Made by a program: the position numbers and the translations under genes | Shown here: positions 10,301-21,158 of the stretch, in pieces | Layout of the letters: every line of letters starts with the position of its first letter | How positions within the stretch are numbered: the first letter of the stretch is position 1 | Notes under the pieces: model-generated | What the model was told of the DNA's origin: nothing | Seen by the model: the letters and a program-made list of their open reading frames with translations, nothing else | Databases searched by the model: none | Origin: Klebsormidium nitens | Lineage: Eukaryota; Streptophyta; Klebsormidiophyceae; Klebsormidiales; Klebsormidiaceae | DNA: 31,370 bases | Direction: 5' to 3' | Assembly (NCBI GenBank): GCA_000708835.1 | Contig: DF237721.1 | Span: 3,221-34,590 of the forward strand

Positions 10301-12260
10301 TGCGATTACAGGATGCAAAGTTGATTCGGATGGGGGAGTCCTTCGAATCGGTTCCGGACGCCTTTAACTCGGAGCAGACCTCGTAATGCTCTACATACGT
10401 AGGTCATTTCTGCGTACGTGGGTCATTTATAGAGGAATATTGGGGTCCGGAGCGTGACATGCAGACTCTCGAGCGGAGCGACCAAACGGCAATCGCTTGA
10501 ACGCACGTGCGCACGTGCCCTGCACCGGTGTTTGCAGAAGCCGAACAGAATAAAAGTAGGGGGATACATCGAAGTTGCGCACAACGAAACGTAGAGGCTT
10601 CTGAACCATAGTTTTGGATTTCAACTTCATACCCGAAGACGATCGGTTCAAAGGCCTCGCTGATGACTACTTTGTTGGGCACAGACGTGATGCCGATGTC
10701 AGCGAAACGTGCACAACTGCCCTAAATCCCTAAAACCCTAAAATCCTAAAACCCTAATACGCTGCTGGCAGTGAGATACTTATTTGCCCGTACCCTATTG
10801 CAGGAAGATAACGAGTATCTGCTGTACACACCATTTGAGCCGGTCCTCTTTGTAGCATATCGGGTGGGTCTCCGCTTCTCGCCCTTCTCTTGTCCACGTG
10901 GCTCGATTGCAACGAAATTAGAAGACTCGAAAGAGGCAACATTTACACGTGGCGCTGGCTTTCATTTTTTGTGTTCAGGACATTCCTGCAGATGGAAATA
11001 AGCTCCGTGTTAGGACCAGAGCAGTGTGGGCTCACAAAAGTTCGGCTCTAGATGAAGCAGAACGGTGTCAAGCGTCACAGTTGAATTTGACAACTCGGAT
11101 TTGTAAATTCTCTTTCTTTAGCCGATGCTGAGGTACCCAAAGCAGGTGCGCTTGAATGTGCCACGTCGATCGCTTAAATGTGCCACGTTGATGCGTGGCT
11201 TGCCAAGGGCCAAAGAGGTTTTGGAGAAGGGTATGACAAGGTCAATTGCAAGATTCTGAAAACCACGGTTGCTCTAGTAATAAGGAAAAAAGCAGGACCA
11301 TCGGGGGCTTGTTGCACGCATCTCGGTGCATCTTACGAGCCAACTCGTCGTACCCTCCTCTCACCCTCCTTCTGGTCTTCGAGACTGAGTGCGGATTCTA
11401 CACTCCCAGTTCATCGCGTCTCTCGTCTTGTACTCCGTATGTCCACCGGTCTCTTAAATCTGGATCTCGCACTTGGACGATCTTCCGATGCTCTGCGTGG
11501 GTAAAACCTGGTTTTGGGGCTGATCATGGGGCTCGAACCCGTCCGTGCTTTTCTCCAGGATGGACCCCAGGAGGAGCTCCAACTAGCCGTCGACGTGAGT
11601 GTCCTAAAGCCTGCCTTCGCCCCTCCTTGAGTATTGCTGTCGTCACTGCCACCCTCTTCAGAAGAGACCTTGTCAGGCCAATGTAATCTATCTTCCTGTA
11701 AGTGCGCTTCCGGTATTGGCTTCCACCTCTAGGTTGGTCCCAGGAAACCCCATGCGGGTGTCTGGCGGTCGTCGATCTGTGGCTCGTGCACAATTTTGTG
11801 ACTAAATTCTGTCAACCTGGTGAAGCAGAATGGCATTCACAGATCAGCCACGATCTAGTGATTCTTACAATTGGGCTTATAAGGTTTGCCACTGCCTGCG
11901 CAGCATGAGTTTGAAGACCGAGCCGTGCACACACTGCTGCAAGAGGAGCGGCGGTTTCAAGAGATGGTGGTAAGTCACATTCTGCCTTTGTTTGTTTTGG
12001 CGTTTTGCAGTCGCTGCGCTCTTACCCGGGCCGTCGCTATCTGCTCCCGTTGTTGAGCGTCTTTGGCGGCGCAAAACTTGGCCCTCTGGCTCTTTGTGCT
12101 GAGACCGAGGTTGCAAGGCTCGTTTCTAAGAAGGACGGTGGTTACTTGCATCCGGGGACAGAGACAGCGAGGGTTTGCCGATTTGAAAGCCTGTGCGCCC
12201 TTGCAGGATGAAGAGGAAGCGTTTGAAGATGTTCTCATGCGGCGGAAAGGTTCCAGGTAG
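7306..12260 (+). CDS. DUF3727-family protein (cyanobacterial/plastid type) with acidic C-terminal tail
   Basis: Eleven exons in phase: 7306-7521, 7927-8042, 8381-8429, 8697-8779, 9363-9427, 9737-9798, 10804-10863, 10979-11008, 11559-11594, 11904-11969, 12207-12260; about 278 aa. The core runs KEFALFLEGSILCLQLENSK, PIEVLLADHSSQTYKE, ISDEDVVKLLPHATFALAKR, KLHLVQSGFCLTVRGAVSYT. This follows the DUF3727 pattern as I recall it from cyanobacteria and plastids: a 'PvDtPVeIf' strand, an acidic helix, 'A.a.LA...L.L', then 'lTv.G'. A second block, GVEICRFRLEDNEYLLYTPF then EPVLFVAYR, resembles the DUF1292-like strand pair. The tail (EFEDRAVHTLLQEERRFQEM, then VDEEEAFEDVLMRRKGSR) is a charged helix ending at TAG. 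The biochemical function is unknown; plastid location is inferred from the family. ATG 7306 is the only ATG in this open frame but its N-terminus is not transit-like, so an upstream exon may exist. The three short exons after 10863 are placed by splice sites and phase only. Confidence 0.75.
8084..8131 (+). repeat. Two-copy 24-bp tandem repeat
   Basis: Copies at 8084-8107 and 8108-8131 differ at one base (a/t). Each contains TTTGGGAGATGTGCC. It lies in the intron 8043-8380 of the DUF3727 gene. No function is evident. Confidence 0.9.
9095..9350. mobile_element. MITE-like non-autonomous DNA transposon, 256 bp
   Basis: Perfect 17-bp terminal inverted repeats TAGGGTGGTCACATTTG at 9095-9111 and its complement at 9334-9350. 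There is no coding capacity for a transposase. The outermost TA at each end can be read as a TA target duplication with 15-bp repeats (Tc1/mariner-like). Alternatively the flanking TGT on both sides (9092-9094 and 9351-9353) gives a 3-bp duplication. The element sits in the intron 8780-9362 and ends 12 bases before the next exon at 9363. Confidence 0.75.
10396..10428 (+). repeat. Short direct repeat, 14 bp twice
   Basis: TACGTAGGTCATTT at 10396-10409 and TACGTGGGTCATTT at 10415-10428, one mismatch. It is inside the large intron 9799-10803. The meaning is unknown. Confidence 0.85.
10404..10716 (-). pseudogene. Possible antisense coding fragment in an intron
   Basis: The minus strand has an open frame from just beyond the telomere-like run (a TAG closes it there) down to 10404. 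Its first half reads like a folded protein: RFADIGITSVPNKVVISEAF, then EPIVFGYEVEIQNYGSEAST, an alternating pattern like a beta-sandwich (CARDB-like) strand series. There is no ATG at the start of the frame. It could be a decayed fragment of another gene or chance; the family guess is weak. Confidence 0.2.
10503..10518. promoter_or_regulatory. 16-bp perfect palindrome with two G-box cores
   Basis: GCACGTGCGCACGTGC is its own reverse complement and holds two CACGTG G-box cores (10504-10509 and 10512-10517), the plant bZIP/bHLH binding core. It lies within an intron, so a regulatory role is only a possibility. Confidence 0.35.
10720..10757 (-). repeat. Interstitial telomere-like run, about five 8-nt units
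   Basis: The plus strand reads CCCTAAAT, CCCTAAAA, CCCTAAAA, TCCTAAAA, CCCTAA in unbroken 8-base register, so the minus strand is TTTTAGGG-type. This is the Chlamydomonas-type telomere unit rather than the 7-base Arabidopsis-type. It lies in the intron 9799-10803. Confidence 0.8.
11149..11192 (+). repeat. Two-copy 22-bp tandem repeat with ACGT core
   Basis: Copies at 11149-11170 and 11171-11192 differ at two positions. Both contain AATGTGCCACGT. It is in the intron 11009-11558 of the DUF3727 gene. Confidence 0.85.
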
Positions 12261-13247
12261 TGTTGTCGATCTGCTTGTGTGGCTTTTAGCAAAGAAACAC
12301 TCTTCACTGATTGGTGTGTTCTCTGCATGAGTTGCGAGAATGTCCGGTGTATGTACGTAAATCGGCGTTGCTTTGATGGGCTACCGAAGCCCAAGGTACA
12401 TGAAGGTACATATGAGTAGTAAAGATGGATCACAAAGAGTCGAGAAGGATTACCAGGTGTGTGGCAGGTACATGGCGAGAATGTGCATTCAGCGTAATTG
12501 GTTACTATTAATGCAATCTACTGCCAGAAACTGCGCCGTCAATGCAAGATTTTCTGCGATGTCATGGTTCTGTAGCGTATGTTCGATCAATGATGGGCGT
12601 GCGTCGGCCGCCATCACTGCAGCAGGCTGCTGTGCACCGTACAGTATGTTGCACCTTATAGCCATCGCGATCAATCCTTTCGATGAGATCAGTATATTAT
12701 CGAATGGTGCGCGCGCATATATAGCTGATGGATCGGGCTATCATCATGCATGCATGGCATGAATATGCATATTTGAATACGTACATAAAGACTATATAAT
12801 GCTGGCACATGCATGTGCAGTGACTATATAATGCAAGCTGCATCGGGGCAGCTGGATTGCCGCACGGCAATTAAGATCGAAAGCATCACTTCAACTAAGC
12901 GCGCATAAGTGCATGCATTGCATGATTGTTGATTGCGGCCACGATATATACCCGCGATAGACTCATAGTAGGCTCAATTGTGATATGTACTTGCATGGTT
13001 CCGACGATCTGGCAGCATTCCAAATAGGGCTTGTTAAGCGTAGATCCTTAACATTGGCGCCCAACGAATCAATGAATTGCGGCCCCGATGCCAGCGTGAC
13101 TCGGAAGTGAAAACCGACTTTCAAGAGACGGGATCTATCCGTACCTTTAACCATTTTGTACCTCGACCAGCTCATCACCCGTGGTCGGACACACCTCCTC
13201 TACCATTGTGAGCAAGTAATCAGACACCTTACTCATACACCTTCCGC
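12261..13247. other. Convergent intergenic spacer between DUF3727 and ArgJ genes
   Basis: This holds the 3' flanks of two genes that point at each other. No gene was recognised; a plus-strand open frame at 12373-12762 has no familiar features. The stretch 12680-12960 is unusually rich in TATATA, GCATGC and ATGCAT words compared with the rest of the window. Confidence 0.6.
12790..12834. repeat. 13-bp direct repeats flanking a 14-bp palindrome
   Basis: GACTATATAATGC occurs at 12790-12802 and 12822-12834. Between them GCACATGCATGTGC (12805-12818) is a perfect palindrome. Each direct repeat holds a TATATAA-like TATA box. Confidence 0.85.
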
Positions 13248-16200
13248 TTACGTTGTGTACTCGGCATTGATCTTGACATAGTCGTAGGACAGATCGCAAC
13301 CCCACGCTGTGCTTGCGCCTGGACCGTCTCCAATGCTGATTTGGATAATGACTGTGCCGTGCTCGTCCCCCGCTGCCTTAAGGTAACCGCTGGCGCCAGC
13401 CCTGCAAATTCCGAAAACAGCGGCAAGGTCAGCAACCAGTTGATCGGACAGGGTCAATCCACAGCCGTCGGAAAGCACCCAACAAAGTAAGGTCAGTTGA
13501 AGTCACTCAGGATCGGGGACCACTTGACTCGCCGCTTCCGCAGTGCTTGAAAAGCTGGTCAGTCAGGCAAAGCGTTGGAGTCATCCGGTCCGTATGACTC
13601 TTGCTGCAATCCGAGTCCAAGACGAAAGAAATTCAGGCCGTCCCCTTCAATGCACCACAAAGGTCTTGCATACCAGTCAGCTGAATATGCAAAAAGCTGC
13701 GGCAAGCAAGGGAACGATCCACGTATGCCGCGCGCTTGCCTGTCGAACTCGATGGGTTGTCCCTTGTCCATCAACTCGAAGTGCCCTAATCGGATGTTGA
13801 GCTGTTCAGGATTGAACGTTACGCCGGCGTAGCCCGCGGCGCAAGCGATGCGGCCCCAGTTCGGATCACGCCCATACACGGCAGCCTGGTTACAGGGAAA
13901 GGAAGGTCAGAAGGTCCAAAATATAGGCATGAGGCTTCCTTTTGATTCGTTTTTGGCTCTGCTCAAAAAGGCCGTTGGCATTCTGGAAACAAAGGCAGTA
14001 GCACCGACAGCACAGGTTTAACACCGGCGCGAAGTTCTCAAAAGACAACAGTTGCGTGAACCTTGAGAGGCTAAATGCATGGACGCAGAACGCGAAAACC
14101 TACCGAGCCTAATATAGGCAAGTCATCACAAACGTGGTTCTTGAGAATCCGGTCACTACAGACTTATCTCTACTCTCAAGTGAAGGCACATTGAACGAGG
14201 GCAATTTGACGGACGCGGAGCATTGGGACCAACGCAACACTCTTAAGACACGATATTCTTTGAACGCTGACCTTTGCTTTTTGGTTCGGCGATCAAATTT
14301 CACAAGCAGAAAGCTCCGCTTGATACTCAAACTACTGCCAGAAGCTGCTTAACCCCGGCCTGAACATCCAACGACCCCAAACCTACCTTGGTTAGCGAAG
14401 ACCCAACAACGCTTTTAGCCACGGTGGCTGCTTCGGCTTCGGTGCGCGCTCCGGTCACTTGAACTTCGATCAGCACGGTGGCCCCTTCGCCATCCCACGC
14501 AATCGACTTCGCCAACGCTTGACACAGCTGCAAAATAAGGTTCACGTTCAACACCCGGCATCATGCGAGATCAACTTTCGAAAAGCCTCTCGGCGACCAA
14601 AAGCATGAAAGAGCCTGACAACAACGGCAGACTCCTAAGACTTATTCAGCGCAGCGCGGTCAAGCGCTCCGTTGATAAGAGACAGATGAACCTGCTCGGG
14701 ACGCGATCTTGAGCCCAATTCAAATCAAAGTCCTAAACGGTGTTGCAAGGGTTTCCGGACCTTTTCGACCAACGTCTGAGGAGCTCGCGTTCCTTTCATC
14801 CTTTCGTTCGTCGCCAGTCTTTCTTCGAACTGCTTTCCTCGCACAGTTTCACTCAAAAGACCTCTTCAACGGTTGCGGCCCCATCTCGCAACTCACCGCT
14901 GTCAGTGCGCCCTGCAACTGTATTCCCTCTTCGCTCGACGCGTCCGTGATCGTCGGGCCCCCGGCCGCCCCGTTGGCAAGGGCAATCACCGTGTCGTTAG
15001 TGCTTGTATCTCCGTCCACCTAGATAGAGCAACCAGATGAGGGTCAAAGGTTGTTGGAGTAGAGGTATCTACTTGTAGAGAAAATGAAAAGGCCACAAAC
15101 CGAACCATCGGAATCATTGGTTGTTTTTCCACCCTGGTTCCCTTCTGAACACGCACAACAATGACGAAAAATCCGCCCAATCATTCTTAAGTCCTGAGAT
15201 TGCAGCGATCACTGCCCATTGGCAGAGGTTTGACCAAACAGAAGCTGGATGGAGGAGGACGGACCGGATATTCAACCTTAGAGCTCTGTTCATCAGGGAA
15301 GCCCGTTGAAGTGCACCTTCCGTTCCGGGTGAAACCTCAAGCCTCGGGGAAAGGAACTCTCAGCAAACAGCTGATTTAGATCCGCGTCGTTTTGCCACGC
15401 ACCGTGATCTGGTTGAAGCTCGCTTTGACTGCTTTCAAGGTCATCTCCCGCCACACGGCCGGAGTCACTGCCGCATCCGTTGTCACAACCTGCACGACAG
15501 AAGATGAGCGCACTAAAAGATCAGTTCGCCGACTTATCGACCGCCTCAATCGACACGCCACAGTATCCAGAAACAACGGGTCCAAGAGTGGAGTATGCAT
15601 AAGGTTACAGTTGATGAATGTAGGCAGATTTGGAGGGGATCTGCTGGGCAACATGGCACGATACCCGGACTCTGGCGATAATGAACGATCCTCGAATCAA
15701 TCACCTTCGAAACTTGGTTACGGAGAGATAGCGAAGCTTCTGTCACCGAATACGGTGCCATTTTCAAGAGCACTGTCCAGAATTCAGGTTAAACAAGGGC
15801 AGAGAGCCGCTTCTGACGAGTGGATGGAGCAGCCATGAGACACAACGGAGAAAGGGCGACAGTGTGTGCCAGGCTTACTCCTAGCATGGTCGCCATGTTG
15901 GGGTGGATCATGCCCGAGCCCTTACACATTCCGCCCACGTGGATCGTCGTGTTGCCAACCTGGGGTTGAAAAGAGACTGCTCAGTGACTCACGAGAATCC
16001 CAAACAGGGGACCAGAGTTTCACGCTTGGTTCTTACTGAGATTAATAGAAGCAATAATCAAGTGCGCTCTCGGAACCCGCTCTCCGCGACGAACGGTTGT
16101 GCGCTTGAGTAAAGAGTTGAGAAAAGCGGGCAAGAGGTTCCTAAGCGTTCTGAAGGTTCACTTTCGAGTAGGACGGGAAGGACTCCGGAGCACAAATACC

Positions 16201-19200
16201 GTACTCTGAAATTGCTCCAAATGTATGTTGAACTTCTCTTCCTCTAAACCACATGAAAGCGCACGCTCGACAACAGAAACGGTGATGTCAGCAGACTAAG
16301 TCTCTCTCATATAATCTGGTTGAGATCACCCCTCTCTCTCCCGAGAGCTTCTCACCTTCGTCTCCAACGCAGCGCTTTTGCTGACCAAGTCTGTCGTGGT
16401 GATGGCGATGGCTGCTGCTTCCGCCCTGAAGGCGGATCGCCGCATCAGCACTTTTGAAAAAACAACCAACGCTATCAGAACTGTCTTGATGGCAGCTCGC
16501 ATCGTTCTCACGAGCAATGACACATACAAGTTGCAAGCTGAGCAACGTCCGACGCACCACAGAGCAAGCAGCGCAGCGCAAGGAGTGGAATTGAAGAGTT
16601 TCCTGCAAGTCTACACTTCAAGAAACCTCCTGCCGACGACAGGACAGGGCAAAAACTTCAAGGCTGCTAACCGTTTTCGGGTTAGCTTTTGAAGAATATG
16701 TTCATAAGTATCATGCTTGCTGCTTGAACGCACGTGTGCGCATTTTCGAGCTGGAGTCCCCTTACAGCATCTTTTGAAGAGTCTCAGCAGGTAGCTACTT
16801 ACGAAGCGGGAGATGTGTCTAGCCGTTCTACCAGCTTGGGGAGGGCAGCCACCAGAGCGTCCTGTCATGACAGAGAAAGACGGGCGGCTTCAAAATCGAG
16901 TCGGGTGATTGACGACGAGAACATTGTCAGAGATTTACTATACTTCGCAATTGTCCAGGGAAGAGTATGCACAATGATGCTACCTAAATACTGGCCAGAA
17001 GTCGTGAATGCAAGAGCAGAAACAAAGAAATCGAACATGAGACCGTGTGAGTCGCTGAGACGACTCAATCACAAGGATTGAGACTCTAAGGAAGTCGAGA
17101 TGGAGAAGCAAGCGATTCCGAGGCCGGAGTCCGGAACAGGACATGAAACAAGAACCATGTCACAAACAAGATGGCAACTGAAGGCGGGGAGGCAAAAATA
17201 CGGAGTGAGTGCAATCAGCCTCACCTTCTTGATTCTCCGCCCAATGACACCCGTCGACTCGAGTAGCACGGCTGAAGCTGGGATGCCCAAAATCTGCGGA
17301 GACACACAAGGTGAGCAAAGAGACTCCCAGCGGGCGATTCCCAATCAGCCACTACAGCTCACAACTAGGAGCTTATTCTTCTATCCATCGCTAATGCGAA
17401 GGTTTTGTTTCCAGGCTGGTTCCTGCGCAGTCAGAGAGAAACGATCAGCAAGTCTTTCTTCGTCGACGGAATATTGACTGAGAAGAGGCACAGGATGATT
17501 GTCGAAACGGATACGATCTCTCCGTGGCTCACCTTCGCCAGAGCCTCTGCCGATTCGTCTGCATCTTGCCGTCCGGCAACGCCCTGGTAAGAGCAGGCAA
17601 TCGTCAGCCCGACCACCTGATTCCTTGGCTTAAGAAGCAAAATGTTGTACCCCACATCATGGACATAGAATACCTCGCCAAATCAATTCCTTCAACTGCA
17701 AGACTTTCCGAAGACGGATGGATCGGCCACAAAAAGGAGACGACAGACTTTGGTGTTGAAATCGAAAGGTCCACGTCAAATCGACGACGCAACACTAAGT
17801 CTGGTGAATCGATATCTTACCGTTGCTGCGTTAGCCTGGCCTGCGTTGATCAGCACGGCCCGAGCCTGCAGTCGAAGTTTAGCAGCACGTCACTACCGCG
17901 TGCTATATAACTAGCGCCTCTCCGTAATTTCGCAAATAGCGTTCTTTGTTTGGTGCATCGATTTTCAAGGTTTCGAGCATGCCTCAAATCGAGCAGCGCT
18001 TGCCCGAGGTGATGAAATAAGCTCACGTAGAGATCGATGCAAAGGGGGTCGTTGAGACCGGATATTTGCACACGCAAAAGTAATGCAAACATGATTGCAA
18101 GAACGCCTGCAACATGGTCGCACGAAGCTCACTGTGTCATTGGCAGCCAGCACCTCCCGGCAGTACTCGACCGGAGCCGCTGCAACGACGTTGAGGGTGA
18201 AAGAGCCTGCAGATGGACGTGCCCGATCAGTAAGCCCGCTCTGGCATCTCCTAACACGCTCTGCTTTCCCGTGGATCCATGGGTGAGTGTATCCAGTTTT
18301 GAGGGCGTCAGATTGTGACAAAGGCTGAAGCCCGGCCAATCAAAGGGGAACCACATCCGCAATTGCCTGACGTCAGCACGTTGCACAAGGATTTTGCTGG
18401 TCGACGAGTGGGGCCGCTTCGAGAATCGGGTGCGGACGTTGCTCTCAAGTGAAGTGCACAAAAGCAAGCCCTGGAATCGTCTAACGGGGGGATCCCAAGG
18501 CTGAGACCCAGGAATCAATATATTCATTCAGAGATGTTAAGTCTGATTCTTAACCTTTTGTAAGCACCTGCTACCTGTCAAAATAGGGCCAGCTACAAGT
18601 TGGAACGGCGCAACAATAGAAGGCTCCTGACGGAAAGCCCAGAGGTGGCCCCCCTGAGAAACGTCACAATCGACTCAGACTGTGGCGATGATCTCAGGGG
18701 AAATGGTGGTGTTCACAGCACTCAGAAGTTCCAGTCAACCGTACCAGCTTCATGGGAGAAACTTGGCGAATTCTGGACAAGTGCCTTACCTGCGGACACA
18801 GCGTCGGTGTCCGACACCACCAGAGCCAAGTCCCTCTTCTTGCCAGCCCGGACTGCGGCGTACATGCCGGCTGCACGGTAGCCCTTGGCTGCAGTCACAC
18901 CACCGGGGATCTGCACAGAGATGGAGTACTCTGTCTGGTCGATGCATGGCCACCTTCGGAGCTCAGATACTGAACGCAGAGTGTTGTCAAAGTACAATAA
19001 GTGGCAAAAAAAAAGTCTTGCAGATAGAATCTGTATCCAGCTCAAGGAGCTACAATTGCTGACTCTCGGATGTTTTCAATAGTCACCCAAAAACAAGATT
19101 GCTTGGTCATGAACAATGTTAAGGAACATTCAGCTTCGACGAGCTCAGCAGAAGCTGATGAAGGTGAAAGCAGTTCAGTAGGGCTCATTCAAGGCACAGA

Positions 19201-20531
19201 GTTCCCTATTAAAAAGATGAGAAGCTGATTCCTCGTTGGTAGGTACCTGCTTCCATGGTCCTTCAGGGAGGAGGATTGGTGCCCTGGGGAACTCGCCTTC
19301 GGCCGCTGTCACCCCTGGTTCCTGAGCTCCCTCACAGCGTACCCCAGTAGACTGCAGGGATGAGTACAAAAAAGCTTCATTGAGTTTCCTCCTCCGCCAC
19401 CTTTTTGGGTGTCACTTAAGCTCCTACAGAGGTTTGGTAGTGATGGGTCTCGTTGATTCCTTGTTCAGATTGGAAAAGAGAAGTCTGCCTATGTCAGCCC
19501 CAGCAAGGGAGGAAAGGTCTTCGACATGGCGCATCCTGATTCAGGCGGATTCAGCAGTTATGTGTGGAGTCCCCTGTGAGAACCGGAATGGGACAGCCTC
19601 TTCAGGAAAGAAACCAGCTCAGTGAGACCACAGGGGAAGGAACTCAATTACATTAGAGTCAAGATGATTGATGAACGCATACCAGTCGGCAGCTTGACAA
19701 GGACAATTCTTTGTCATGAAGCTCGGTACAAGCTCGCTCTTGACCTTACATCTTCTCTTCTAGCTCCATTCTGATTATTAGCTTTCAATTGAGCTGGAGT
19801 GTAAATGGAAGCCAAGGAGAGAGCATGTCAAGCAGCAGTAGGTCATAGAGCAGGGTGGTGTGAATCTAAGGTAGTAGCTAGCTGAATGATATTGACAGAA
19901 GGACGGTGCTTTGTTGCTTACCTTGCTTGCAATGTCCATCCCTCTACAGAGCTTCTGGCCCAATTGCTCATGCCACTGTCTGGTCTGACCACTGATTAAT
20001 TGAGTGCTTGTCAATGCGCGCAGAGGGGAGGGCCAGACAATTGGGACTGCAAATGGAAAAATAATCTCAGAAGGCTCATAGAGGATTTCTGTCACAAAAG
20101 CTTGACAGATAGCATAGTCGGGACTGGTTTGCTTCATTGACCCTCTGAAATGGCTTGTTCCTGTCCCATTCTGCAATTGTGCCAGATTCAATGTGTAGAC
20201 AGACAATTGTCAATCAATGCCTTTGCAAATGAGTGGTGGCAACACTGTGAAAGTGACGCAGTTTGTGAGGTGAGTTTGAAAAGCTTGAAGGTCAAGGCAA
20301 CACAAATCATTGGTAAAGGCAATTGAGCTGGACCCCTTGACCACCTAGCCAAACGATGGAAAATACCAGACCCTAGAAACAAGAACTTTCACTAGTATCA
20401 GAACTGGGCACTGATCAGTTTGTGGATTGCGCACCTGCATTCACGCGTTCATGGGAGCTCTGTTTGCCGTTTGACCTCGTTGCTAAGAGCAGCTTTGAAT
20501 GCGAAGAGACGCAAATAGCAGAGGTCGCCAT
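13248..20531 (-). CDS. ARGJ: Arginine biosynthesis bifunctional protein ArgJ (ornithine/glutamate N-acetyltransferase), plastid type
   Basis: Moves the acetyl group from N-acetylornithine to glutamate and, in bifunctional forms, also uses acetyl-CoA; arginine synthesis, chloroplast stroma. Exons in transcription order: 20531-20435 ([23 protein letters not shown], Ser/Thr/Lys-rich transit-like), [junction unresolved], 19351-19247, 18910-18790, 18206-18133, 17865-17821, 17583-17533, 17293-17225, 16861-16803, 16425-16356, 15959-15879, 15489-15403, 15019-14897, 14527-14387, 13885-13740, 13401-13248 (TAA). From 19351 on all junctions keep phase and give 441 aa, matching the family from [12 protein letters not shown] to the C-terminal [17 protein letters not shown]. 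Visible functional motifs: [34 protein letters not shown] with the self-cleavage/catalytic Thr at 15888-15890, [19 protein letters not shown]. The last intron starts with GC. Exon 1 ends in phase 1 while 19351 needs phase 0, so at least one small exon between 20434 and 19352 is missing from this model (one candidate ends at a GTAAGC donor near 19924). It looks functional. Confidence 0.93.
13402..13739 (-). other. GC-AG intron of ArgJ
   Basis: The upstream exon ends GACAG and the intron begins GCAAGC, ending in TTTGCAG. Only this GC donor restores the frame (Asp-Arg-Ala-Gly-Ala-Ser-Gly-Tyr), and it fits the usual AG/GCAAG pattern of GC-AG introns, which are spliced by the major spliceosome. 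Confidence 0.85.
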
Positions 20532-21158
20532 GAAGGGAGATGCGCTCCCACTTCAGGGACAAGTGACAAAATCAACAACGTTCAACAAGTCCAATCAGAT
20601 TGTGATCAGCATGTGAATTGTGATATCCTAAGTATGCATCCACTTGAGTTTGTACTTGCAAATCGAGCTGCACATGAATCCAGTGTTAATCCTAAAAATT
20701 CAGAATCATAGCAATATGCTTCATAAGCAAACAGATTTGCGATGCACTCCGCTTAGAAACGGGCTCTGAAGCCAAAACTGCGCCGAGCTGCGGGCCCGTG
20801 ATTGTACTCAAACGCGCTGATTTCGAATGTCGACAATGGACTTCATCATTTATCACAAAACGAAGCGAATTTTGTTGGCCAATGGCAAAAGGATGAAAGA
20901 ATATTGCCTGCAGATGCCTGCAGAAAGAGTTCAGGACAAGAGAGAATTAGGTAGAATTCAGAGAGGAAGGGCAATTCCTCCTGCAAACGAGCTGGAATTG
21001 CCCGCAAAGCTGATCAACACCCAAGCCAAAGTCTCATTTATCGCTCCGCCCTCGGGCAGTATCTCGTGTATTCCCTCCCCCTCGGGCAATAACTACTACA
21101 TATCACACCACCACCTGCTGAGCTGTTCTTGGTCGAAAGTTGCGGCCATTCACCTTCC
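20532..21158. promoter_or_regulatory. Divergent promoter region between ARGJ and the MocA-type oxidoreductase gene
   Basis: A 627-bp gap between two start codons that point away from each other, so both promoters and 5' UTRs should be here. Close to the right-hand start there is a pyrimidine-rich stretch with two copies of CCCTCGGGCA (near 21049 and 21081). I see no convincing TATA box for either gene. Confidence 0.55.

Noticed and set aside
12373-12762. Plus-strand 129-codon open frame in the convergent spacer
   Set aside because: Composition is erratic, with repeated ATGCAT words and no recognisable domain; treated as intergenic.
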